Made by a program: the position numbers and the translations under genes | Assembly: GCA_022799355.1 (NCBI GenBank) | Contig: JAAWOG010000043.1 | Coordinates: 1 to 32,943 of the forward strand | Length of the DNA: 32,943 bases | Source: Lachnospiraceae bacterium | GTDB lineage: Bacteria; Bacillota; Clostridia; Lachnospirales; Lachnospiraceae | Direction: 5' to 3' | Part shown: positions 1-7,536 of the stretch, piece by piece | How the letters are laid out: every line of letters starts with the position of its first letter | How positions within the stretch are numbered: the first letter of the stretch is position 1 | Notes under the pieces: model-generated | Told to the model about the DNA's origin: nothing | Databases searched by the model: none | Seen by the model: only the letters and a program-made list of their open reading frames with translations

Positions 1-172
1 AGTGGGCTTATTAAAGTTACCCTTTTTTACTTCAACTACTTGAAAAAATCTTTTTCAACATTTTTCATTTTACCTATTGACATTTCTTAGCTGGACTTTT
101 CTTTTATGTATAGCTCATATAACATTCAGGCACTCAATCAAAAATAACGATATCAGACACAGTTTTTCATAT

Positions 173-322
173 CTATACAGGCTGCTTGTCCGCATTGCAC
201 TGCTTCTCGGAGATACTCTGCTGTGCCAGTATCCCCATGATAAAAATCCTCACTTTTTCAATCGTGGTATCATCTTTGATTTTTTCAATGTCTTCTTTTA
301 ACTCCTGCTGCGCTCTCGTCAT
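173..322 (-). CDS. small 49-residue protein divergent from XRE regulator
   Basis: This short ORF is a real gene candidate because an AGGAGGGGAG ribosome binding site lies just upstream of its ATG and a good sigma-A promoter faces it (356-384). The product starts MTRAQQELKEDIEKIKDD and is charged in its first half, followed by a short hydrophobic stretch (VRIFIMGILA, about residues 25-34). No signal peptide or known domain is recognised. It diverges from the XRE-type regulator at 453, so it is probably controlled by that regulator. It could be an accessory or antagonist of the regulator, but nothing in the sequence proves a function. Confidence 0.6.
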   Translation of the reverse strand: MTRAQQELKEDIEKIKDDTTIEKVRIFIMGILAQQSISEKQCNADKQPV

Positions 323-355
323 TGATCTCCCCTCCTCTATGCTGTTTATAACAAC

Positions 356-384
356 ACTATAGATTGTTTAATGCAATTTGTCAA
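356..384 (-). promoter_or_regulatory. sigma-A promoter for the 49-residue protein
   Basis: On the minus strand there is a perfect -35 TTGACA (379-384), a 17-base spacer and a -10 TATAGT (356-361). The start of transcription would fall near 349, leaving a leader of about 27 bases that contains the AGGAGGGGAG ribosome binding site. The promoter faces away from the XRE promoter at 406-434. Confidence 0.7.
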
Positions 385-413
385 GTGGTTTTCCACTGCT
401 CAATGTTGACATT
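384..413. promoter_or_regulatory. putative operator between divergent promoters
   Basis: Two inverted repeats lie between and over the facing -35 boxes. AGTGG-TTTT-CCACT (384-397) sits in the 21-base gap between the -35 elements. AATGT-TG-ACATT (402-413) covers the -35 of the plus-strand promoter. Such symmetry is what an HTH dimer would bind, so autoregulation by the adjacent XRE protein is the simplest reading. This is inference from position and symmetry. Confidence 0.45.
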
Positions 414-434
414 TGCAATATATTTTGATATGCT
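406..434 (+). promoter_or_regulatory. sigma-A promoter for the XRE regulator
   Basis: TTGACA (406-411), a 17-base spacer and TATGCT (429-434) form a near-consensus promoter. The transcript would start near 441, only about 12-15 bases before the start codon, with AGTGAGG as the ribosome binding site. Confidence 0.7.
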
Positions 435-452
435 TACTTCAGTGAGGTTATT

Positions 453-782
453 GTGATGGTCCATGAACGATTAAAGATACTCTTGGAAGAACTGAATATA
501 TCCCAGCGCCAGTTTGCTATGAAAATACATCTTGACACCGGCTACTTTTCAAAGATCATACACGGCAAGGTAAATCCGCCCGACCGGATACTGCTGCTTA
601 TCGAAAATGTCTTTCATGTAAACAAAGAATGGCTGGAAAACGGTCAGGGTGAAATATTTTCCGATCAGGATATGCCTCTGGCAAAAAAGCAGGTCCTGGA
701 ATCCATCGATTATCTGAGCGACGAACAGGTCAATGCCGTTTCTTCTTTTATCAAATACTTAACCGAAAATCCCAAATTGTGA
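453..782 (+). CDS. XRE-family helix-turn-helix transcriptional regulator
   Basis: This 109-residue protein has an N-terminal Cro/cI-type HTH (about residues 5-62), with the recognition region around SQRQFAMKIHLDTGYFSKII, followed by the VNKEWLENGQGEIF stretch often seen after the HTH in clostridial XRE proteins. The C-terminal 35 residues form a short charged helix, possibly for dimerisation. The start may be GTG 453 or ATG 456; the AGTGAGG site fits both. It diverges from a 49-residue gene across facing promoters with inverted repeats, so it is probably an autoregulatory repressor of that small locus. No phage or integrase genes are adjacent, so a prophage origin cannot be shown. Confidence 0.85.
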   Translation: MMVHERLKILLEELNISQRQFAMKIHLDTGYFSKIIHGKVNPPDRILLLIENVFHVNKEWLENGQGEIFSDQDMPLAKKQVLESIDYLSDEQVNAVSSFIKYLTENPKL

Positions 783-801
783 TACGGTAACAAAATGTGA
801 T

Positions 802-833
802 AAAAAGGGTGTGTCTTTATCCGGACACACCCT
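802..833 (-). terminator. terminator of the sigma-factor unit
   Basis: A perfect 9-bp stem, GGGTGTGTC (807-815) with GACACACCC (824-832), is followed on the minus strand by TTTTT. It lies between the convergent ends of the XRE gene (782) and the sigma-factor gene (858). The T run favours the minus-strand transcript, but it may act on both. Confidence 0.85.
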
Positions 834-857
834 CTCGCTGTTCCTTTTCGAAAATAT

Positions 858-2963
858 TCAGTCAAGGACATGGATATCTTCGGCGAGGGGCTGCCCCAGG
901 GGAACCATCCAGTCGTTGGGCCAATGGGTAGTGGTCGGATCGATGCTGAACATGATATGCCGGCCTTCATACTGCTCCATGCCATCAATGCCCTGGATAT
1001 TGATCATCAGGACTTCGCCGTTGAAATAGCCATCTTCGCTGGTCCTGAGGCGCAAAGTCTGCGGCGTATCCAGTACAATCATGCGATAAAACTCACCTTC
1101 AAAAAACTCACGGGCAGATTCATACTGCTCATAATAAGGAGAGTTGGCGTCAAACCTTTTAAACAGCGAGAGCATCTCGTCATAATCGTATGTATCGACA
1201 GTACCGGTAAGAACGATGCGGTCCCCGTCGGCAGGAAGCATACCATTGTCGGACGATCCGGGCGTCTGTGCCCCGCCTGAATCAGGCGTTGTCCAACTGT
1301 CCAGCGCAGACAGATCGTCGATCTCATACCATTCGATCTCAATAAAAGCGATCGAATCGGGCATCTGGTCGATTCTGCCCTCCCAACAGGTTTCCCGCCT
1401 GAGGGAATCTCCGTCCAGTGTGATCCGGGTAACAGAACCTTCCCCAGTTCCGCCGCTAAATCCCATGGTCATCATTCCGTCTCCGTCCCCCGCCATGGAG
1501 AGTCCATCGCGAGTTCCGCCCGGAATCGCTTCGGCGGACTGACGCACGGTTTTTGTATCCGGATCATATTGAAAAACGAGTGTAGAGACTGCGAATGTCC
1601 ATCCCCCTTCTTCCTTTTCCAACAGCAGCGTCGGAACCAGGTCATCCGGCTGCATCTGCACCAGTGCATACCGATAGCCGACTGTCTCCAGATCAGAAAT
1701 GGTTTCATTATAATCATAACTGTCCGCCTGGCTGATGATGGTGCGGTACTGTTCCAAAGCCTCGTCGATGGGATCTGTCTCCTCCAAAACCTCAGATTCC
1801 TCCAAAGCCTCAGACTCCTTCTGCGACTCCTCCTCTTCCGATTTCTCAGCCCCCTCCGAACCCTCAGGCTCCTCCAGGCCGTCAACCTCTTCGGTGTCCC
1901 ACGATTCCTGAGCCCCGTCGAAACGGGAGACAGCCCAGACCGCTCCAAGGGCACCAACGCCGACAACCGCGGCTGCGGCAAGAGCGATGAGTCCGATCTT
2001 CAGCGCGCCGGAGCCGGCCGCTGCGGCTGTGCCGGCTGAAGCGGCGCCCGCCGCCGTCCCCGCTGCTTCGGCGTTTGCCGCTGTTTTTCCCATACCTGTC
2101 GCTTCGGCATCCGCCATTGCTCCAACCGTATCCGCCGCTCTTCCTGCTGTACCCACGCCCTGCGCTGCCCCTGCCGCGGCAACGCCCACGGACCGCGAAG
2201 CAAAGATGGCTTGAAGTATCCTGCCATCCGGCACCTCCGCCGCATATACCTTCTGGCTGCGGAAAAGCAGCAGCAGGAACGGGATCGGAGCCAGACTGTA
2301 GAGTTTTATGCCCTGCTTCTCCAGTTCCCGGACTTTCTTTTCGATCTTGCCCCGCCCATACATCAGCCGGCTCTTAACTGCGCTCTCAGAAACGCCCATG
2401 GCGGCGGCAATCTCTTTCACTGACATCTCCTCATAGTAGAACATACCGATGACAGCGCGCTGATCTTCCGGCAATTCCTCGATGATCTCGCGGATCAGGC
2501 GCTTTGTCTCCTTCTGATCGATGATCTGATCCGGAAGATTTTCGCTGCGCTCGTCCGGAAACAGTTCCTCCGCGGGCGTATCCTGCTCATCGCCTGAACC
2601 CAGCTCCGTAAACAGCATGGGACGCTTCTTTTTCAGCCAATCTCTGGCCGTGTTGGCAGCAATCTGCCGTACCCACGGCAAAAATTTCTCGTCCCCCTGA
2701 AAGCTGTCTAAGTGGGCGAATGCCTTTATGTAAGCATCCTGTACAATGTCAAGCACTACGTCCTCATCCCTGATCATGGACCTGACAGTGTAATAGACGC
2801 TGCTGTAAGTCTTTTCATATAAAGCGCCGACGGCATCCTGACTGCCGGTACGCGCCGCGGCAATCAGTTCGGCAAACGTACCGCTCCGGGGAACCGGCTT
2901 TCCGCAATACTGACAAAATACAGCATCATTTGCAATTTGTTTTCCACAGAAAGTACAGTACAT
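858..2963 (-). CDS. membrane-anchored ECF-like sigma factor with zinc ribbon and ectodomain
   Basis: This 701-residue protein combines parts usually found apart. Residues 1-23 form a zinc ribbon with cysteines 3, 6, 17 and 20. Residues about 47-113 match sigma-70 region 2 (DIVQDAYIKAFAHLDSF), and about 163-215 match region 4 with its HTH (MSVKEIAAAMGVSESAVKSR). An Ala-rich linker leads to a membrane helix at about 322-345, then a Glu-rich linker and an outer domain of about 300 residues. The ectodomain (VLDTPQTLRLR, MFSIDPTTTHWPND) resembles the outer part of zinc-ribbon proteins I remember from gut Firmicutes. No separate anti-sigma gene is adjacent, so control may be built in. An ECF-like promoter lies upstream, suggesting autoregulation. 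The ribosome binding site GAGGAGG lies within the preceding tiny ORF. Confidence 0.85.
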   Translation of the reverse strand: MYCTFCGKQIANDAVFCQYCGKPVPRSGTFAELIAAARTGSQDAVGALYEKTYSSVYYTVRSMIRDEDVVLDIVQDAYIKAFAHLDSFQGDEKFLPWVRQIAANTARDWLKKKRPMLFTELGSGDEQDTPAEELFPDERSENLPDQIIDQKETKRLIREIIEELPEDQRAVIGMFYYEEMSVKEIAAAMGVSESAVKSRLMYGRGKIEKKVRELEKQGIKLYSLAPIPFLLLLFRSQKVYAAEVPDGRILQAIFASRSVGVAAAGAAQGVGTAGRAADTVGAMADAEATGMGKTAANAEAAGTAAGAASAGTAAAAGSGALKIGLIALAAAAVVGVGALGAVWAVSRFDGAQESWDTEEVDGLEEPEGSEGAEKSEEEESQKESEALEESEVLEETDPIDEALEQYRTIISQADSYDYNETISDLETVGYRYALVQMQPDDLVPTLLLEKEEGGWTFAVSTLVFQYDPDTKTVRQSAEAIPGGTRDGLSMAGDGDGMMTMGFSGGTGEGSVTRITLDGDSLRRETCWEGRIDQMPDSIAFIEIEWYEIDDLSALDSWTTPDSGGAQTPGSSDNGMLPADGDRIVLTGTVDTYDYDEMLSLFKRFDANSPYYEQYESAREFFEGEFYRMIVLDTPQTLRLRTSEDGYFNGEVLMINIQGIDGMEQYEGRHIMFSIDPTTTHWPNDWMVPLGQPLAEDIHVLD

Positions 2964-2966
2964 ACT

Positions 2967-3029
2967 TTATTGATCCTCCTCTATCCCTTTGATGTCCGCG
3001 ATCCTCCGCAGCATGTCCGCTTTTTTCAT
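2967..3029 (-). CDS. tiny ORF (20 residues) just upstream of the sigma factor
   Basis: This ORF begins MKKADMLRRI and ends at a TAA three bases before the sigma-factor ATG. Its start overlaps the stop of the previous tiny ORF (ATGA). It contains the GAGGAGG that serves the sigma gene. It has no good ribosome binding site of its own, so it would be translated by coupling or as the second half of a 40-residue protein if one C were added in the C run at 3035-3039. No family is recognised. Confidence 0.35.
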   Translation of the reverse strand: MKKADMLRRIADIKGIEEDQ

Positions 3030-3088
3030 CTGTCGGGGGACGATTCGATGAGAGCCCGGGGCATACGCCTGATGAAATCATCCAACAT
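3026..3088 (-). CDS. tiny ORF (20 residues), first in the sigma-factor unit
   Basis: The sequence MLDDFIRRMPRALIESSPDR is preceded by AGGAGAGGAG, a strong ribosome binding site, and follows the ECF-like promoter by about 45 bases. It ends with TGA overlapping the next ATG. A run of five C (3035-3039 on the plus strand as G) near its end is where a one-base change would fuse it with the following ORF. No family is recognised; it may be a leader peptide or half of a small regulator of the sigma factor. Confidence 0.45.
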   Translation of the reverse strand: MLDDFIRRMPRALIESSPDR

Positions 3089-3133
3089 AATCTCCTCTCC
3101 TTTTATCCTGTTCATGACGTGATCCTCACACCT

Positions 3134-3164
3134 ATAGAACGAACAGAGGGAACTGTTGGTTGCA
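3134..3164 (-). promoter_or_regulatory. ECF-type promoter of the sigma-factor unit
   Basis: On the minus strand TGCAACC (3158-3164) is followed after 16 bases by CGTTCTAT (3134-3141). An AAC-type -35 and a CGT-type -10 at this spacing are the hallmark of ECF sigma-factor promoters, unlike the TTGACA/TATAAT promoters elsewhere in the window. It lies just before the unit that encodes an ECF-like sigma factor, which suggests autoregulation. Confidence 0.6.
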
Positions 3165-3237
3165 GATATTTCAAATATTTTTTTCTACATACAAAAAATT
3201 ATACGCCGGTTCTCTGATATGGTACTCCCGCACCTGT

Positions 3238-3266
3238 AAAACAGCCGGTGGTTTCCGGCTGTTTTT
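3238..3266. terminator. bidirectional terminator after the chemotaxis gene
   Basis: The perfect 8-bp stem ACAGCCGG (3241-3248) with CCGGCTGT (3255-3262) is flanked by AAA on the left and a T run on the right. It lies 27 bases beyond the stop of the minus-strand chemotaxis gene. It should end that transcript and insulate the ECF promoter downstream. Confidence 0.75.
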
Positions 3267-3292
3267 ATTCCATAGCATTTTATTCCGTTACA

Positions 3293-5240
3293 TCAGTTCA
3301 ATTTAAACCTGCCCACCAGCTCATTCATCAGACGGGACTGCTCCGACAATTCCTGGGACGTTGCGGCGCTTTCCACCGAAGTGGAGGAAGTGTTCTCTAC
3401 TACGGTGGAAATCTGATCGATCCCTGCCGTCACCTGGGCAATCGCTGCGGTCTGGCTCTCCACCGCTTCCACCACGGCATTCATCTTAGCCGTCACATTT
3501 TCCGCAACAGCGCTGGCCTTTTCCAGAGATTTTGTCACTTTCTCCGCCACCTCACCGCCTTCCATTACGGCGGCGATGGAACTTTCGATCAGCTCCCTTG
3601 TCGCCTGTGCCGCTTTACCTGACTGCGCCGCCAAGCTGCGCACCTCATCGGAAACCACATTGAAACCTCTGCCCGCACTGCCCGCCCGGGCCGCCTCCAG
3701 TGTCGCATTCAGCGACAGGATATTGGTCTGGAAGGCAATGTTTTCGATGGTATTGATAATCTTACTGATCTCCGTCGCAGAATCGGAAATCTTTTTCATT
3801 GCCGCATTCATCTCTTTGACATAATCCACACTGATCCCAAGCTGGGCACTGGTCTGATTTACAAAATCGCCCGCTTCCTCCGCCGATGCGGCCGTCTGTC
3901 TGGCGCTCTCCTCAATATTGGCAACGGTGACAAAAAGCTCATGGACCGCTCCCGCCTGCTCCGTCGCACCCTCACTCAGAGACTGGGCACCCTCAGATAC
4001 CTGGCTGGCGCCGGCGGCAACCATGCCGGCAGACTCATTGATCTGATGAAGCATCTCTTTCAGAGAGCTGTTGATCGCCCTGATGGATTTTTCAATGGCT
4101 ATAAAGTCGCCCTGGTATGTACGCGTGATATTTCCGCTGAAATCCCCCTGCCCCATCCTGCTCAGATGATGGGAAACATCCTGCACCATATCGTCCAGCC
4201 CGTGAATCGTCGCATCTAACGCTTTTGTCAGTTCGGCGGTTTCATCCTGTGATTCCACTGCGGGTGTGGGCGTCTTTAAATCGCCTTCCGCCAGCCTCTC
4301 AAGCCTGACAACACACTTCTGAATCGGCACGGAGATTGACTTTCCTACCTTTACTGCCACAGGAAACGTGGAAATGACCACCAGCACCACCACCAGCAAT
4401 GTCAGCAGAATGCTTCGATCCAGCGTAGACTTAAATTCCCGCTGGCTGGTCTCAATGGCGATGCTCCAGTTCTGATAACCGCCGATGGGCGCATACCCAA
4501 CCAGTTTATTATCGCCGTAAAACTGATAACTTCCAAAACCGGTTTCCCTCTGGATCATGCGCTGATTCACCTCTGCCACATCCTCCATATCCGGATTTGT
4601 TTTGGCGGTTTCTATCATATTGGAGCCTTCCTCTACTACGGATTGCTCCCGATGGGCGATCACATTGCCTTTTCCGTCCAGCACATAAGCCACACCGTCA
4701 TCCCCCCATGGCAAGACCGACAACAATCTCCGACAAAAAACCGGCATCGATGCCGCCATAGACCACACCGTCAAACCTGCCGTCGGTGATAATGGGAACT
4801 TCCAGCAGAAAGATCAACTGCTGTCCGTCGTTTATAATATCGGAAATATACGGTTTCCCGGATGCCTTACACTGCTGAAAATAATCCTCCCCGGCATAGC
4901 TGTAACCGGTAGACGAAAACCCTTCGGCATCCATCTTGCCTGTGTAGAGAAAACCGTTGCGCACGGCAATATCTTCTCTGACAGGCACCAGTTCCGGAGC
5001 CATCGGATCGGACTCCCTGAAAATATCGGAGGCGGCCGCTTCCTCAAGGGCCGTCCAGTAACTGTCCATACGCCACTCAACCGCATCCGCTGCCATCTGC
5101 GTCGCAGGTCCCAGCGTCTTGGTCATCATGCTGTCAATTCCACTGGCATTTAAAAAAGCGGTAATCACTCCGATCAACATGGAACCAATCAGCATTACGG
5201 ATAACATACTAATTTGAATTTTTGATTTGATCGACTTCAT
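3293..5240 (-). pseudogene. methyl-accepting chemotaxis protein split by a one-base frameshift
   Basis: Two overlapping reading frames make up one receptor of about 648 residues. The first (stop in 4698-4700) has an N-terminal membrane helix and the front of a dCache-like sensor domain, ending VVGLAMGG. The second resumes at WGDDGVAYVLDGKGNVI, the back of the sensor domain, followed by a second membrane helix (ILLTLLVVVLVVIS), a HAMP domain and a full signalling domain with the conserved tip around IENIAFQTNILSLNATLEA. Removing one base from the six-C run at 4702-4707 (plus strand) restores MGDDGVAYVL. The start at 5240 is chosen for its GGAAG site; an upstream ATG at 5258 has weaker support. 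It may be a true mutation, phase variation or a sequencing error. Confidence 0.8.
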
Positions 5241-5291
5241 ATCTACTCTTCCTTTCATCCGGTCTTTCAGGCATTCTGCACTAATATCATA

Positions 5292-6182
5292 TTATAACCT
5301 TTCACTGAAATAACTTTTATACCCTTCTCCAAATATCTCCGTTGCATCCGAAACGATCATAAACGCCTCGGAATCTTCCTCTTTGACAATCTGCTGTGCT
5401 TTTGGCGCAAGGGGTTTTCTCATCACGCACATCAGCACCTTTTTCTCTTTCCCGCTGTATGCCCCCTCTCCCTGCAGGGCGGTAACGCCGATATCAAGAT
5501 CCGCCAGCAGCCTTTCCGTAATCTGCTTTGGATGGTCGCTGATAATATAAATCATTTTCGCCCCGTCTTTTCCGTAGAGCACCGTATCCATCACCACGGA
5601 ACTGACAAAAATTGCCACCGCCGCATAGAGCGCGGTCTCCAGATTCCGGAACATAATACCCGACAATGCTACCACCACGGCGTCCATGATCAGATACAGA
5701 TTTCCGGTCTTCAAATGTCTGTATTTTAGCCGCAACACCTTCACAATAATATCAACGCCGCCGGTAGTGGCGCCCGCCTTCAGGATCATCCCCATGGAGA
5801 TTGCCATAATCGTACCGCCTGCCGCGGCCGCCAGCAGTTTATCCGTCGTAAGCGGTGCAAAAGTCGAAAACATATTGACAAAAGCCGAACTGACTATCGT
5901 ACAGTAAATGGTGGAAATCAAAAATTTCACACCGAATTTCCATAGTCCCAGCACTAAAATCGGCACATTGATCACTAAAATCCATGTACCCGTGGGAATC
6001 GGCGTGATACGGCTGAGCATAATGGAAATACCGCTGACGCCCCCCGGCGCCAGGTTATTGGGATCAAGAAACAGGCTGATGCCAGCAGCATAAGTCAGGG
6101 AAAAAACCGTGATTATCACATAATCCCATACCATTTTAAACGCCTTTTTTCGTTCCAGTTTTTCCTGCACCGCTTTTACCAT
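5292..6182 (-). CDS. YitT family membrane protein
   Basis: This 296-residue protein matches the YitT layout: several N-terminal membrane helices (DUF161-type, with LDPNNLAPGGVSGISIML near residues 41-58) and a cytoplasmic C-terminal DUF2179-type domain ending in KSYFSERL. The glycine-rich GGTIMAISMGMILKAGATTGGVDI stretch, here noted only by its GATTGGVDI end, is typical. The function of the family is unknown. GGGAGAAA precedes the ATG at 6182. It lies 28 bases after the threonine ammonia-lyase gene and may share its transcript. TATAAT is present at 6210-6215 but without a convincing -35. Confidence 0.88.
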   Translation of the reverse strand: MVKAVQEKLERKKAFKMVWDYVIITVFSLTYAAGISLFLDPNNLAPGGVSGISIMLSRITPIPTGTWILVINVPILVLGLWKFGVKFLISTIYCTIVSSAFVNMFSTFAPLTTDKLLAAAAGGTIMAISMGMILKAGATTGGVDIIVKVLRLKYRHLKTGNLYLIMDAVVVALSGIMFRNLETALYAAVAIFVSSVVMDTVLYGKDGAKMIYIISDHPKQITERLLADLDIGVTALQGEGAYSGKEKKVLMCVMRKPLAPKAQQIVKEEDSEAFMIVSDATEIFGEGYKSYFSERL

Positions 6183-6210
6183 GCACTTTCTCCCTTTCTA
6201 TCCGATTCTA

Positions 6211-7422
6211 TTATATATTAGTGGTCGTCTGCTTCGGCTGATATCCATTATCTTTCAACGCATCCATAATTTTATTCTTATGCTCCGTGCCAAAAGCTTC
6301 CATTGTGATCTTGAGTTCCACCGCCGCGTTCCTGTTTGTGGTCACAAACTGGTTATGTTCGAGCTTGATCACATTGCCGTTCTCCTTCGCGATAATGCCT
6401 GCCACACGGCACAGTTCACCCGGCTTATCCGGCAGAAGCACCGATACGGAAAAAATCCTGTCCCGGAAGATCAGCCCCTGCTGTACTACCGAAGACATGG
6501 TGATCACATCCATATTACCGCCGCTTAAAATAGATACCACTCTCTTATCTCTGCAGTCTAAATGCTTGATCGCCGCCACCGTCAAAAGCCCGGAATTCTC
6601 GATCACCATCTTATGGTTTTCCACCATATCCAGGAAGGAAACCACCAGTTCCTCATCCTCCACCGTGATAATGCCGTCCAGATTTTTTTGAATATAGGGG
6701 AAAATCTTTTCTCCCGGTGTCTTTACCGCGGTGCCGTCCGCAATGGTGGATACGCTCTGCAGCGTCGTCACTTTATTGTTCTTTAAGGACTCCTGCATAC
6801 ATGCCGCCCCCGCCGGTTCCACACCGATCACTCTGATCTTCGGATTCAGCAGTTTTGCCAGCGTGGAGACGCCCGTCGCCAGTCCGCCGCCGCCTACGGG
6901 TACTAAAATAATATCCACAAGGGGAAGTTCCTTTACAATCTCCATGGCAATGGTTCCCTGCCCTGTCGCCACCGCCGGATCATCGAAGGGATGCACAAAC
7001 GTATAGCCCTTTTCCTCCGCCAGTTTCAGCGCGTGGGCGCAGGCCTCGTCATACACATCCCCATACAGGATCACCTCAGCCCCGTAACCCTTTGTGCGGT
7101 TCACCTTGATCAGCGGTGTTGTCGTCGGCATAACGATAACCGCCTTTACCCCGTAACACTGCGCCGCATAAGCCACTCCCTGGGCATGGTTTCCCGCAGA
7201 TGCCGTGATCAGCCCCTTTTGTCTCTCTTCCTCGGTCAGCGTACTCAGTTTATAGTATGCCCCGCGGACTTTATACGCCCCCGTAAACTGCATGTTTTCC
7301 GGCTTTAAATATACCCTGTTTCCGCTCTGCTTACTCAGAAAATCGCTGTATACCAGCTTTGTCTCCAGTGTGACTTTTTTGACTTCCTCACAGGCTTCCT
7401 CAAATTTTTCCAGTGTCAGCAT
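6211..7422 (-). CDS. ilvA: threonine ammonia-lyase with C-terminal ACT domain
   Basis: The enzyme deaminates L-threonine to 2-oxobutanoate using pyridoxal phosphate. The 403-residue protein has the cofactor lysine in TGAYKVRGA (K51), the SAGNHAQGVA motif, and the glycine-rich phosphate loop GGGGLATG. Residues about 325-403 form one ACT domain (LLPDKPGELCRVAGIIA). The single ACT domain and length of about 400 fit the shorter, often catabolic group (also called tdcB) rather than the 500-residue E. coli biosynthetic form. Which pathway it serves here cannot be told; no other ilv genes are adjacent. A strong AGGAGGTGAAAC site fixes the start. Confidence 0.93.
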   Translation of the reverse strand: MLTLEKFEEACEEVKKVTLETKLVYSDFLSKQSGNRVYLKPENMQFTGAYKVRGAYYKLSTLTEEERQKGLITASAGNHAQGVAYAAQCYGVKAVIVMPTTTPLIKVNRTKGYGAEVILYGDVYDEACAHALKLAEEKGYTFVHPFDDPAVATGQGTIAMEIVKELPLVDIILVPVGGGGLATGVSTLAKLLNPKIRVIGVEPAGAACMQESLKNNKVTTLQSVSTIADGTAVKTPGEKIFPYIQKNLDGIITVEDEELVVSFLDMVENHKMVIENSGLLTVAAIKHLDCRDKRVVSILSGGNMDVITMSSVVQQGLIFRDRIFSVSVLLPDKPGELCRVAGIIAKENGNVIKLEHNQFVTTNRNAAVELKITMEAFGTEHKNKIMDALKDNGYQPKQTTTNI

Positions 7423-7536
7423 GTTTCACCTCCTGTTAAATTCGTTTTCCTTATTGATACAATTATGTTATCCTTCCCTATCCGCTTATTTGTCCGATCG
7501 GCAAACGGTATTTGGTATCCCTGCCCCCATCCCTCC

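Noticed and set aside
40-58. Perfect AT-only hairpin near the left edge
   Set aside because: An 8-bp stem of almost only A and T with no T run or adjacent gene end in the window; likely chance in AT-rich sequence.
77-301. 74-codon plus-strand frame at the left edge
   Set aside because: It overlaps the better supported minus-strand 49-residue gene and lacks a ribosome binding site.
1987-2214. Ala/Pro-rich plus-strand frame opposite the sigma-factor linker
   Set aside because: It mirrors the Ala-rich linker of the real gene and has no ribosome binding site.
5291-5320. TATAAT before the chemotaxis gene
   Set aside because: No acceptable -35 is found at 16-18 bases, so I did not call a promoter.
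7423-7536. Possible regulatory leader before the threonine ammonia-lyase
   Set aside because: The 114 bases are too short for a T-box and show no clear promoter or attenuator stem.
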